Of a DNA stretch of 64,000 nucleotides, positions 12,113 through 22,562 are shown piece by piece. The position numbers and the translations under genes were made by a program. The notes under the pieces are model-generated. The model was not told the DNA's origin. It was given only the letters and a program-made list of their open reading frames with translations, and searched no databases. The DNA is taken from NCBI GenBank assembly GCA_010094025.1, contig ML991811.1:124001-188000 (forward strand), written 5' to 3'. This stretch comes from Viridothelium virens (lineage: Eukaryota > Ascomycota > Dothideomycetes > Trypetheliales > Trypetheliaceae). Position 1 is the stretch's first letter, and every line of letters begins with the position of its first letter.

Positions 12113-12613
12113 TCACGAGGCTTCGTACCAAGGGTTGAGCGACGAAGCGAAACAAGGGCGCAATGAAGTTCGGAGCATCTGTGAAAGCAGCACGAGGAGT
12201 GAAGATTGCGCCATTTTCAATGAAGATCGTTGCGCAAGGACGCGATGAATCGGATTATGTAGCACGCCGAGATCTGAGACGGTCCTGGGATAAGGATGCG
12301 CGTCATGGTTCTGGTGCGACTCTGGGGAAACAAGGAGAGGGTGCCATGGAGATAGCAGGAGCATACTCATATTATCGACAATCTTACATTCTCCTGTACT
12401 GAAATCCGTGACGAGTTCCAACTTCGAATCTGAACGAGGCCTAGCGAGGTTTTTAATGACTTTGTTGAGAGCTGCTCGATTCGCCCTGAGACGGTAGGCG
12501 CCTGAGGCTCTGCGGAAAAGCGTGGAAGGCTCCGTGCCACTCGACCTCACCTCTTCGTCCTGACCTCCTACTTCTGCAACCCGCGTTTCAGACGCAGAAG
12601 CCAATCTCGTCAT
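12113..12613 (-). CDS. Uncharacterised small ORF, possible orphan gene
   Basis: An open frame of 166 codons starts at the ATG at 12613 and runs convergent to the U5-40K gene. The N-terminal 80 or so residues look coding (TLFRRASGAYRLRANRAAL, VIKNLARPRSDSKLELVTD); the C-terminal half is less convincing. A GTAAGA donor after FSTGE and a CCCCAG acceptor downstream would give an alternative that stops directly after the junction, leaving a protein of about 80-90 aa. I recognise no domain or homolog. It could also be a chance ORF in the 3' region of its neighbour. Confidence 0.35.
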   Translation of the reverse strand: MTRLASASETRVAEVGGQDEEVRSSGTEPSTLFRRASGAYRLRANRAALNKVIKNLARPRSDSKLELVTDFSTGECKIVDNMSMLLLSPWHPLLVSPESHQNHDAHPYPRTVSDLGVLHNPIHRVLAQRSSLKMAQSSLLVLLSQMLRTSLRPCFASSLNPWYEAS

Positions 12614-13239
12614 CAAAGGCCCCTCGCATGAACGAGTAGTATTGGTTACCAGCTATGGCTAGCTACATCAGCGGATTCTCGTGCTCGCTCTTTCCCCCAC
12701 TAGATGTCTCGTAGACTGTGTTCCCTTAAGACCATCGGCCATACCGACCCCTTGACCTGGGTTTCATAAGTCTCTTTCCTTTTAATATTCGATGGCTCAT
12801 ATACTTTGAATACTTTGCTGGTCCTTGACTTTGCGGACTTTCACTCGTTCAAACTCATCCGCTAATTCCCTTTTTCTTGTCTATTATCTTACTTGCATTT
12901 GTTCGATCGAGACAAATCTAATACGACAGCCAGTCACTACATACCCGAAGGCCGCTGTTCACCGAGTGGTGTGGATCGCATCCCCCAGAGCAGCAGTGAC
13001 AACTCACGTCCACGCCTTCCTTATGGATGAGTTCCGTCCAGGTTGTTTCTGCGGCTCACCATAGCTCTTTCCCTGAAACGCGCAAACGTAAACAACGCCT
13101 TGGAGAAGTGTCTGAAAGGCAATCTACACGCGATCGGGAGTGGGTTATGTTGTAGTGAGTCAGGTTTGTCGCGTTGATGGTTGTTTGGCTTTAGGAAATA
13201 CTAGAGGACATCTTTTACGTATCCTCTTAGTACTACAAC
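12614..13239. other. Intergenic, no gene seen
   Basis: Presumed promoter of the downstream membrane-protein gene and upstream part of the uncertain ORF on the other strand. No repeat or RNA gene is seen. Confidence 0.4.
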
Positions 13240-14666
13240 ATGCCTTCATCTCCGCCCAGGTCACCCTCAATCGAGTCTCCACCTGAGCGAGCGTCGCTCC
13301 GATCCCGCATGGCTTCGATTCAGGACAACGTTCGTTCACTGTTGCGCGCGTCGATCCATAGCATCACGCCCGCAACAGCTTCGTCCCATGGCAGTCCGAA
13401 GCTACGGATCCCTGTACCCAGTCTTCAAAGTCGCTTTCGGTGGCAGTCAAGAGAGAACGATACGACTCAATTGCCTTCGGCACGCAGCAGCGCTCAACCA
13501 AGTGAACCGCATACCGCAGCGATACCGATTCATGAACATGCGCCCATTATAATCCCATCTCCTCCAGAACCAACGTATCTGACGCGAGTCGTCACTCCTC
13601 ACGATTCATACCCGGAGGACAGCACCGAAGAGCGGAGCCATCATAGTCGAACAGCGCTCATCCAAGATCGCACCCGGCAACGGCATCAAAAGGCATGGAA
13701 GCGTCGGCGAGGCGTTGGCGGTAGACACAACCGCTCTTCTAGGAAACGAGACCCCAAGGCGCGAGCATTGAAACAGGCTATTCTTCTCTCCGGCCTTTTA
13801 CTTGTAGCCGTACTGTCCCTCTGTGCGCTCCAACCCCCAGTCTACATTTCTTGTGAATCTTGACACTGACGTGGAAATTTCTGCAGATCTCTCGCTCGCC
13901 CTCACAAATCCCAACCTTGGTCAAGAAATCCACGTCCTCTTCATACTCCTCATCCTCACCATCACCATTTTCTTTGCGCATTCTCTGGTCCGTCTCTGCC
14001 TCTGCACCTCGCGCTCCCGCCGCTCCCGTCGCCATCACCATCATCACCACCACAGCGCCTCTCGCCGTCTCCCAAGCATGACTGGACCCGAGGGATTCCG
14101 TCCTGATACACCAATTCAGGTCCATTTGCAGCGTGATGAAGAGCTGGGGCCTGCGTCAGAATTCGACACGAGTCCAGAAATTCCATCGCCGATTACACCA
14201 CCGGATAACCGGACGTTTGAGGGGCTATTGCAGAAGGAGACAAGTACAAAGATTGAAGGACCGCCACCCGCATATGGGCTGTGGAGAAGCAGTGTGGTAC
14301 GTAACTCATTCTGGCTTTCACCTATCACCTCCTAGATCTCCCAGGGTGAACGAAAGACTAATCTTCTCTTTGCAGAAAGCCGACCCGAATCTTCTTCACT
14401 GGCAACTTAACCCCAATCCAATTCCCAGTCCGAACCCTACGAACCTCCACATCAGCATCAGTGCAGAGTCAAGCCCCGCCATCCCGCAACATGGGACGGG
14501 CTCACACTCGCCGCGTCTGAATCTGCATCCGGGCGTCTCGGATGGTGCGGGCACTGGCAGCGATGTCACACCGGTGCCTAGACCGCCGAGCTATGTAAGC
14601 GAGGACGGGGTGACATATGTCGTTGATGCGATGGGAAGGAGGCCGGAGATGGCACAGCGGGGTTGA
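13240..14666 (+). CDS. Fungal two-helix membrane protein of unknown function
   Basis: Three exons, join(13240..13822, 13887..14296, 14376..14666), encode 427 aa. The N-terminal 180 residues are Ser/Pro/Arg rich and hydrophilic with a very basic segment (KAWKRRRGVGGRHNR). Two close hydrophobic helices follow, AILLSGLLLVAVLSLYLSLAL and IHVLFILLILTITIFFAHSLV, then a Cys/Arg/His-rich patch including a seven-His run, and a Pro-rich tail containing PPPAYGLW and PPSYVSED. The intron at 13823-13886 was chosen because it gives LSLYLSLAL in frame and has a CTGAC branch. PPxY motifs could recruit WW-domain ubiquitin ligases; that is inference. Such proteins are common in ascomycetes but unnamed. Confidence 0.75.
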
Positions 14667-15097
14667 TGAAATCAGCGATTTAGTGACACGTCCGAACTAC
14701 ATGAAATCGGAGGGAAGAGGGGAGTCATGCCGTGTAATTAGCGAGGCGCCGGGCTGGCCAGAGAGAAGAGTTTATTATCCACCAAAAAATTTACGATCGT
14801 GGGATACGACTAGCTAGATTTAGTAGTATTGTTGTGTGGATTAATATATGACAAAGCTCAAATTTCGACAGCCATCTCCCATCCGCGAGCGTGAGAAGTA
14901 TTTGATTTGGAGATTCTGCCAGCTCAGCATGACATATGCTATTAAAGGTAGCCAGTGTCCAACCTCCACGTGGGGAAGAGGTCAACAGGGCATTGAACAG
15001 AAGCTGTCAACCGGTTTCCCCAAGGTCCTATTCTAGCTCTATGCAACCCAGGAGGCCCTCAAGTGAGGTCTTGATTCTCGTGTGATACCTGAAGTCC
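14667..15097. other. Convergent intergenic region
   Basis: Lies between the 3' ends of the membrane-protein gene and the BTB gene. It should hold both 3' UTRs and polyadenylation signals. No gene or repeat is seen. Confidence 0.4.
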
Positions 15098-15721
15098 TCA
15101 CTCAGGCATCTCATATAGTGTCTCCGGTTTTTTTAAAGCCGCCTCTAGAAAGTGAAATTTCCTAATAGACTTTTGCAGAACGTTCATGACATCTTTGAGA
15201 AACTCGCCCGTGAAATCTTCAAGCTCTTGCGCCCACTTGTCCATTGACTCATCTTGGGCTCGAAACTGCGTGCAGACGAACAGCGCGAACAGCTGGCGCA
15301 GTTTACTTTGCGGCGACGAGCTTCTGTAAGCCTGTAGCACCATCGCCGGCTCAATCTTCATCATTTCATTCCTCATGCCAGTCAAGGGGTTAATGTGCCA
15401 GTACAGAGCCTCGATCGCGCAGTTTTGGAGGCCGGGCGAGCCAAGATAATCGCCGATGGACCACGCAGAAATGGCATCACCCACGGTTTTGAGGGTACAG
15501 CTGCCGGTATTGAGCCATTCCACAAATAGCTCGAAGGCTCGGGGATTACATTCGGAAAGCTCGGTACTTGATGTATCACATTTGTCGAAATCTTCCTCGG
15601 GTACGTGCTTGAAATATGTAGAATACCGGACGAGGAGGAGCCAAGGGACTTCATAGAGCTCGGTGGAGGGATCGGTGCCGACAGTCACAGTAATAGTTCC
15701 ACTCTGAATGCTAGAAGGCAT
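15098..15721 (-). CDS. BTB/POZ-like domain protein
   Basis: A single exon of 207 aa with ATG at 15721. The N-terminal part follows the fungal BTB pattern: GTITVTVGTD, then YEVPWLLLVRYSTYFKHVPEED, CNPRAFELFVEWLNTGS and AWSIGDYLGSPGLQNCAIEAL. A helical region continues to the C-terminus (VNVLQK-like segment, KFHFLEAALKKPETLYEMPE). BTB folds mediate dimerisation or link substrates to Cullin-3 ligases. These short, fast-evolving stand-alone BTB proteins form large families in filamentous fungi with mostly unknown roles. No partner domain is fused, and the neighbours give no functional hint. Confidence 0.72.
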   Translation of the reverse strand: MPSSIQSGTITVTVGTDPSTELYEVPWLLLVRYSTYFKHVPEEDFDKCDTSSTELSECNPRAFELFVEWLNTGSCTLKTVGDAISAWSIGDYLGSPGLQNCAIEALYWHINPLTGMRNEMMKIEPAMVLQAYRSSSPQSKLRQLFALFVCTQFRAQDESMDKWAQELEDFTGEFLKDVMNVLQKSIRKFHFLEAALKKPETLYEMPE

Positions 15722-16398
15722 TGGTCAGTGAGTTTTGGTGGAGACGCAGGTACATCTGATTGACATACAGCTCAACGAATTCCTTAGAACTCGTATGTTT
15801 TGTATGGGAAAAAGGGTCTGTAAAGGTACTGTCGCGGCCACATTGGTCATTGCGCGACCTGTCGCCAGGAGTTGTGCTTCGGATCTGTGGGATAAGTTTT
15901 GAAGTGAGATGAAGTAAGAGGAGAATTCTTTGAGAACGCAAAATCCAGTCGCGTGACCTGTTTTGCTGATAAAGGTGATTCCTCACACATTTATTTTGTG
16001 TGTGAGAATCAGAGATGGGACGGGAGATCTGATGACCATCGGCTATGGCTGCTGAAGTTTTAGGAAGGGGCATTCAGGTTCAGGGAGCTCTTCCTCACTT
16101 TCCATGATTTCAAGCCCCTCTAAGATGCACGCCTCAGTAACACTGTCAAACACAACTTCGCTGACCGATGACTTCTTGGGGTCTCAACTCGGATATAATT
16201 TGATAAGGAAATAACTTGTCTCCATGAGAGATAGATTGCATGAAGTTCAGTTCGGCAATGACCGGGCAAGGAGGATGAAATAAGATTTCCTTGGCATGCG
16301 AGAAACAATACTTTACATGAACCGCAATTCTAGCACCAGAAAATGCATTTGATAGTTCCCAAAACCGAGATGTAGGTAGAGCTACCGTGGCTCAACTG
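15722..16398. other. Intergenic, promoter of the BTB gene and 3' region of HRD3
   Basis: About 0.7 kb without a supportable ORF, RNA gene or repeat. Confidence 0.4.
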
Positions 16399-19285
16399 TC
16401 AATGCCCAACGCCACCCACGACCCAATTATTAAAATTCGGATCTTCTGGCGGTGGGAAAAACCCTCCATCCGGCTGCTGTCCAGGAACGGCTGGGGCTAT
16501 CTCCTCTCCAATAACGCCAGCCTGATCCGCAATGACACCCCCTCCCCGCGCTCTCTCATCTGCCTCCCTCCGTCGCCTCTCCTGTCGCTGCTGTCGGTAC
16601 CACACCAACCACGCCAGCAGCCCCATCAGTCCAAGGATAATCAAACTCTCCAAGATGCTCTCATCGATCTCATCGTAGACGTCATCGCCCGGGAGACCGT
16701 CCGGACCGACCGTAGTTTCCCACTCGTTGCCATCGAGAGGGTCGTTGGGATCTCGACCGGCCGCATCGAGAGCTTCGTAGTAAGCAGCGGCATCGGCTTC
16801 GAGGAAATGTTGGACGAAGTCGGTGAAAGAGAACGGTTTTCGAGGCGCTAGAGATGGAAAAATTACAAGGTAAGTAATTCTATTCATTAGGTCTCATGAA
16901 TGCAATACCGAGAAGAACACCGTGAAAGAAACAGGCGGTGTATAACATGATGCCCTTGCTCAAGCCCGAGTCGAATACGCTATCAACAACGAAAATGGTT
17001 AAATTGAAAAGGGAAGGGAAAGGATTACCTGGTTCATCGCGTATAGAATTGACTTTCCCGTGCGTTGCCGTATTCCACGCACTTCGAATCCTCAGCTTGA
17101 ACAGCGCCAAAGTGACAGGTAGATACGCTTCCGTAGGGTTCGTTTCTAGCGCTTGATCGTACATTCGCTTCGCAAGATGAAAGTCTTGCTCGAGTCCAAC
17201 GCCATTCTCGTGCATCCAGCCCATATTCCACATAGCCTGCGCGCTCTGCATCGACTCCGCAGCAGCCTGATAGCATAGGGCGGCCTTTTCGCTATCAGCC
17301 GTTGTACCCAGGCCTTCGAGGTAATAGTCGCCCATCTTCACCATGGAGTCAATGTTCCTTTGCCTAGCCGAGCGTGTCCAATATGTCAATGCTAGGGCTG
17401 CATCTGAGAACGGGGACTTTTTGCGGTTGAAAATATTCAAGGAACGGAGGGACCATCTCGGCTGCGCTTGATCGAGCATGTAAGCTACATTGGCTTGTCC
17501 AATCTCGAAGCCTTGTTCGGCTGCCATGAGATACTCGACGAGGGCAGTTTCCAGATCGCCATCTATGTAGGCATCGTTGGCATCCTGGAAGGCCGAGAGC
17601 AGCATCTCGGCCTTTTCCGCAACAATCTTGTAATAAACCACAGCCTCGTTACATGATCTGTCTCTGCCAACGCCTTGATTGCTAAGCTCGGCAAGATAGT
17701 AGTATGCTTCAATGTGATTATTTCTTGCGGCGTGATCGAAATATTTGGCTGCCGTCGAGACATCTCCTTGGTCCAAAAACAATGCTCCCATTTGCACCTG
17801 AGCGGACGCCAAGTCCGCATCTGCTGCCGCAGCAAAGAAGTCAGCCGCCTTGACAGAATCTTTACTGACGCCCAGGCCATGAAGGTACATCAAGCCCAGT
17901 GAATATTGGCACAAGGCATCGCCATTAGCAATTCCTCTCTGGAACCAGATCTTGGCTTTTGTGAGGTCTTGTTTCGTGCCTTCACCACGCAAGAACATCC
18001 GTCCGATATGTCCAGCGGCTTTGGAAGCAAGTCTATCGACGCCTGGGCCGACATCACTTTTGATTTTGCCATCTCGAGACCAGTATTTCTGGGCTACATC
18101 CATGAAATAGCCTTTCGCAGCCCCATAGTTGCGTTTGAGTGTTCGAGAACCTTCGTAATGCAATCGACCGAGGCTGAACGTTGCTTTGAGGTCACCCTTT
18201 CGGGACATGAGGTCCAGGTATTCGAGCACATCTTCGAAGGCGGCATGAGCATCGGAATTCGGCCCACCCTGTTTCGCATTTGGTCCAGAGCTGCTGACGC
18301 TGGCGCCTTCGCCATATACGCCGCCTTCCTCGTCAGCCAGTCTGTAAGACTCTTTGACCATAGAGTGGCCGCCAGGAGGCCCGGAACGAGAAAACGCTAT
18401 CGCCTTATCTGCGACTTTCTTGTAGTATTTGACGGACTCTTCACAGCTTTTCGTACTCGCGATGCCATTGTTGCGACGGAAGCCCAATGTCATTTGTGAC
18501 CTCGTGTCCCCTCCTTCTGCTGCAAAGGTATGATACAACGTCGCTTTGGCTTGGTCCGTTTCTACGGCGCCCGCGATGCCAGTAGAATACATCAGCCCCA
18601 GCATGTGTTGCGCTGAACTGTTCCCATTCAGATCCGCTAGCTGGCGATATCTTCGAAAGGATTCCTTGTAGTTCCGTGGGTGCGTGTAGTTTCCATAGAA
18701 GTTCATTTCCGCCAACATGTAGATTGCATCAGGGTTATGTTCCCGGGCAGCACCTTCGAGAAGCCTGATAGCCTGTGATAGAGGCTGACTTAATTTTGGC
18801 TGTTGTTCTTGGGTACTGAGAAGATCCGGCTGGGGTGGTTTATTCATGAACAAGAGGAAGAACAGCTCTTTGGCGTAATATGCCGTAGTCCCGAAAACCC
18901 CGGATGGTTTCGTAAATCGCGAAGGACGCGGATGAGACTTTCGGATTTTCCGTAGGATAGTGGTGGCTTCAAAGACTTCGTCACTGCCTAGATCATATTC
19001 ATCAACGCCCTGTTTCAATCTGACCGTTTGCTGTATCGTCTGACCTTTTCGGCGGGAATCGTAAAACGTCTCCTGTACTCTGTAGCCATTGTCCCGTTGA
19101 GAGACAACATCTTCCTTGAGCGGGAGATGGTCATCAACGACCCTATCGCTCGGGCTATCGGCGCGGGAAAGGATAGACAGCAGACAAAAAACCACTGTAT
19201 TTAACCATTAACATGGAATTAGCTGAAACTGATAGAGTGGCTCACAGAAAAGAAGCGGCAGAAGCCGCCACATGCGCCGCATCAT
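16399..19285 (-). CDS. HRD3: HRD3/SEL1L-type ERAD component
   Basis: Three exons, complement(16399..16847, 17029..19194, 19246..19285), encode 884 aa, near the yeast Hrd3 length of 833. A 40-nt first exon supplies the N-terminus of a signal peptide (MMRRMWRLLPLLFLVFCLLS). The lumenal part consists of Sel1-type repeats, for example AQHMLGLMYSTGIAG, CQYSLGLMYLHGLGVSKDS and ALCYQAAAESMQSAQAMWNM. Near residues 800-820 lies a single membrane helix (LESLIILGLMGLLAWLVWY) followed by an Arg-rich cytosolic tail. Hrd3 partners the Hrd1 ubiquitin ligase and passes misfolded ER proteins to it. The 51-nt first intron interrupts the signal peptide. Confidence 0.9.
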
Positions 19286-19723
19286 AATGATTCGGAATTC
19301 GCCGCGCGAGCCGCTCTAGGAGCAAGCATCGCGGGATGGTCAAGAGGCCTTCAGCATGGGATGAAGGAAGTCAGGTTGCGTGGTCGCAGCGTCTTGTGAA
19401 GCCAGCTTTATCCTTGCCCAAAATGTGCAAGCTTGACATGTCGGGGGCAGCCGCACGAACTCCGATCCAATTCATCCCCGACTCCCAGTGACTCCATATG
19501 CACATGCATAGGCTGAATGTTTTTTCTAATTTCACTACCTAAAAGCTAATAACTCTGGAAGAAGAAAAAGGCACTAGGCACCGCATATAGCATGGGCTTG
19601 GTTAATACCCACGTCATTAGTATGGGAACAGACCGTCCATGCATTGTCAATCTTCGTTACTACGGATTCAGCATGCAAACCCCATATAACATGAGCCAAG
19701 TCATTAAGCTGAGTCTCAATCCA
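19286..19723. other. Intergenic, HRD3 promoter
   Basis: About 440 bp between the HRD3 start and the 3' end of the P450 gene on the same strand. I see no gene or repeat. Unfolded-protein-response control of HRD3 would be expected, but no clear element can be named by eye. Confidence 0.35.
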
Positions 19724-21105
19724 CTACATCCTTCGAAGCACTAGGTTCAAGTATGCTTCGCGGTCTGTCTCTAATGGCGCATTCCTGGTTACCGGGTTTG
19801 GTCTCAACTGCCAAGCCGTTCCGACCTCTACGGTAAGTGATGCAACCAAGATTGCGATGGCCCAGATCCCAAACTTTGCCTGAGCAGGACACAGAAATTT
19901 GTCACGACCGAAAGGCATGAAACCTTCGTTCATCTCTGCTTCGTGCCTAACCCAGAGCTGAGGGTGAAATACTGGATCATCCTTCTCGGAGAGTTGCCGA
20001 TTTTTGGGATGCTCCCGCTGGAGACATTCAATATCCGCAGCGACTAGTTCACGTTCTGCTCTACCTTCATATTGAAATTCGCGATAGACGCGACGAGTAG
20101 GAGGATATAGCCGGAGTGCTTCTCTCACAACATCGTATATCGAACCTCCCCATTCTCCGCGATCCTCCAGATTGGTAAATGATGGCTCGGCGAGGAATTT
20201 AGAGAGACGCATGCGCCACAGAACTTTGCGATCCGTGAATTCGCAGAAGGCTACTTCCATGAAGCACCGCAGAACGATGCGCCACAGTGTCTCATATGAG
20301 GGTAGAATCAAGTTGAGCGCGTTCTTCTCCGGGATAGAACATTCGCTGTCAGGACACAAGGCATCGAGAGCCCCATGAAGCTTGAATTGCTGGCTCCAAT
20401 GCTCAAGAGTTGAATTCTTCTTGGAAGAGACCCACAGACGATTGATCTCTCTGGCAACAAAACTTAGGTCGTCGTCGTCGATTGTGGTGACATCGACATC
20501 ATGAATCGCCTGGAGGCTCAAACGCAACGCAAGGACTTGAATGAGCGGAGCGACTTTCACACCCTCCTTGGCCTGATCAAGCCTTTGTTTGACGAAAAAA
20601 CGAGCATCTTCTCCAGCAGAGCGCCATTCCGTATCGAATTGTTTAAGATGTCGGGAAGCGATGCCTTTGAACCTCATGCGGCGCTTGAAGTCCGTTGTTG
20701 TAAAAGCATTGTCGATGCCAAAGACGATCTGAAGGCGCTGGTTTGGATACGCCCGTGACGCCGTCTTCGACATTGTATTTTTCAGCTCTCGATCCCCATC
20801 CTCTACGAATCCTTATATTAACTCTATCGAATTCTGAAGCTCTTTTGCAGGAGATTTGATGTTAGAAGCTTACCTGTTTCTTTTACGAAGACACCATTAG
20901 AGGCAAGTATAGCCTTGCAAGATTCGAGATCGACGTACAATTTTGCCTCCACATCATGTGGCTTCGGCTCGCGCGCGCAGAAGATATAATGAACAACGAA
21001 AGCAATCAGTGAAAATGCTGTCGTGGCTATGAGGACAGAGGCTTTCATCTCTCCCGTAGAGTTCCTTGGTGAAGTAGAGCTGTGCAACGTCACGTTGGAA
21101 TCCAT
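19724..21105 (-). CDS. Orphan cytochrome P450, divergent heme loop
   Basis: Two exons, complement(19724..20787, 20874..21105), encode 431 aa; typical P450s have about 500. A membrane anchor lies near the N-terminus (VLIATTAFSLIAFVVHYIF). The K-helix is EALRLYPPTRRVYREF (ExxR present). The heme-binding loop is FMPFGRDKFLCPAQ, with the cysteine near residue 377. The I-helix region reads ILPSYETLWRIVLR, not the usual AGxDTT. These variants resemble a fungal P450 group with relaxed I-helix and heme-loop motifs, so the enzyme may still be active. No terpene, polyketide or peptide synthase gene is nearby, so the substrate is unknown. The start at 21105 precedes the anchor; upstream in-frame starts are non-ATG. 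Confidence 0.82.
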
Positions 21106-21500
21106 GAACGAAGAGTGTGTGACAAAAGCGCAGCAAAAGGTGACCGCGTAAGGCAAGCTCAAATGAAAAATGGGAAAGATGTCACCGATGCAATGAAGAT
21201 TAGGTGAGACGGGTGATGCTAAATATTATAGGGCAAGGGCAGCGCCTAAGGACATGCAAATTTATGCACGCGTAACCTTTTTAGGTTCTGTATCTGCAGC
21301 CTGAAAATGACAGCTAGATAAAACAGGCGGGCCTGCACATCAAACCATGCGGGTTGCTCGGATACTTGCATGTAGCAAGGTAGATAGTGATAGGTTCAAA
21401 GATGTTACCCTGAGATACCGGTCATACCTCTCCAAGCATTCGGAGAATCTGAGATTCTTTTGTCCCAGGATCAAGAACACGCAAAACAAATAGTATTTCT
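21106..21500. other. Intergenic, P450 promoter and SDH4 3' region
   Basis: About 395 bp, no gene or repeat seen. Confidence 0.35.
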
Positions 21501-22322
21501 CTATGCATGCCATATTCTCTTGATTGCCTCAGTCAAACCCACATCATTGGTCTCAAACTCATAAAGTCCGATCAGCACCACAATCGTTCCCAACCTAAGA
21601 CCCCACATGAACAACGCCCGTGTTCTCGGGACTCGCTTTTGCGGTAGATAATCGATAATGATTGATCTGTAGTAATAAGCTTCAACAAATATTGGGGCGT
21701 AACAGGTGTGACCAGAACATACTCAAATCCAATATGTGAATGTACGACTAGCGCAGCACAAAACAAGCCATCCATGAGCGGATGGAGAGAACCACCAGCA
21801 AAGGGGGCGATCGTAAGTGGTATCAAGGCAGCCGAGATCAATCTGGGATGGTCTCAATATCAAAACTTTTTGACAAGCAATTGGTTGACAAACCGTTCAA
21901 AAGACCAGTGGTAGCTTCCGTGAGCAGCAGATGGGTCCGGGACCGGGGCCGGGTCGTTGGCTGTATGGTATTAACATCGCGATGGGCTTTCGTAGCTTGA
22001 TCATACCTGTGCCTTGGATCTTCTCTACATGCAATTATCAGTCCTGACCAGATTTAAGAAAAAAGTGGGGCGACATACGTGGCAACGGTGGGAGGATTTC
22101 TCGCCTGCCACTGGCATGGAAAGCTGCTACCCTTATAGATCCTCGAAGGTGAACATTTGGTAAAGCGGACTGGATTGGACGTTTGCTCGGAAATGAGGAG
22201 GACATAGGTCTTGCCGAACGGAAAGCTGCTCTAGAGAAGGTAGAGGCATTGGTAGAAAGAAGTCGCTCCGTAGGAATGGCACGGCAGTGCCGTAGCAGCG
22301 ACGGCCGTATGATCGAGGCCAT
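21501..22322 (-). CDS. SDH4: Succinate dehydrogenase membrane anchor subunit (SDH4/CybS)
   Basis: Five exons, complement(21501..21666, 21723..21842, 21894..21960, 22007..22024, 22079..22322), encode 204 aa. The N-terminus is an Arg/Ser-rich mitochondrial targeting sequence (MASIIRPSLLRHCRAIPTER). The mature part carries HGSYHWSFERLISAALIPL, APFAGGSLHP, the conserved HSHIGFE block with its heme/quinone-region histidines, and a third hydrophobic stretch (LFMWGLRLGTIVVLIGLY). SDH4 anchors complex II in the inner membrane and takes part in ubiquinone reduction. Exon 2 is 18 nt. The intron at 21843-21893 uses a weak GTTTGT donor but is required to keep the frame. The gene is head-to-head with the MPP beta gene, 240 bp apart. 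Confidence 0.92.
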
Positions 22323-22562
22323 GGTGGCAGCGGATTGCAAGGCTGTGAACAACGACGAGCTTCCAATGTCCAGGAAGAAGATCTTGGGATTGCGGGATGG
22401 TGAAGTAGATGATGGCCGCGGCATGCCTCGGTTTAGGTCAGCAAGCATTTGATTGGTCAAAGATCCAGCCAAGCTAAGAAATCCAGACGAACAACATCCG
22501 CTATTTCCCCAGCACATTGAAGCTTGCCTTTTTCAACGTACATTCGTTTCTCCACCTTCCCA
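22323..22562. promoter_or_regulatory. Short bidirectional promoter for SDH4 and MPP beta
   Basis: Only 240 bp lie between the two divergent start codons, and both products are imported into mitochondria. Core promoter parts must be shared or overlap. No TATA box or CCAAT element stands out; the interval must also contain both 5' UTRs. Confidence 0.55.
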
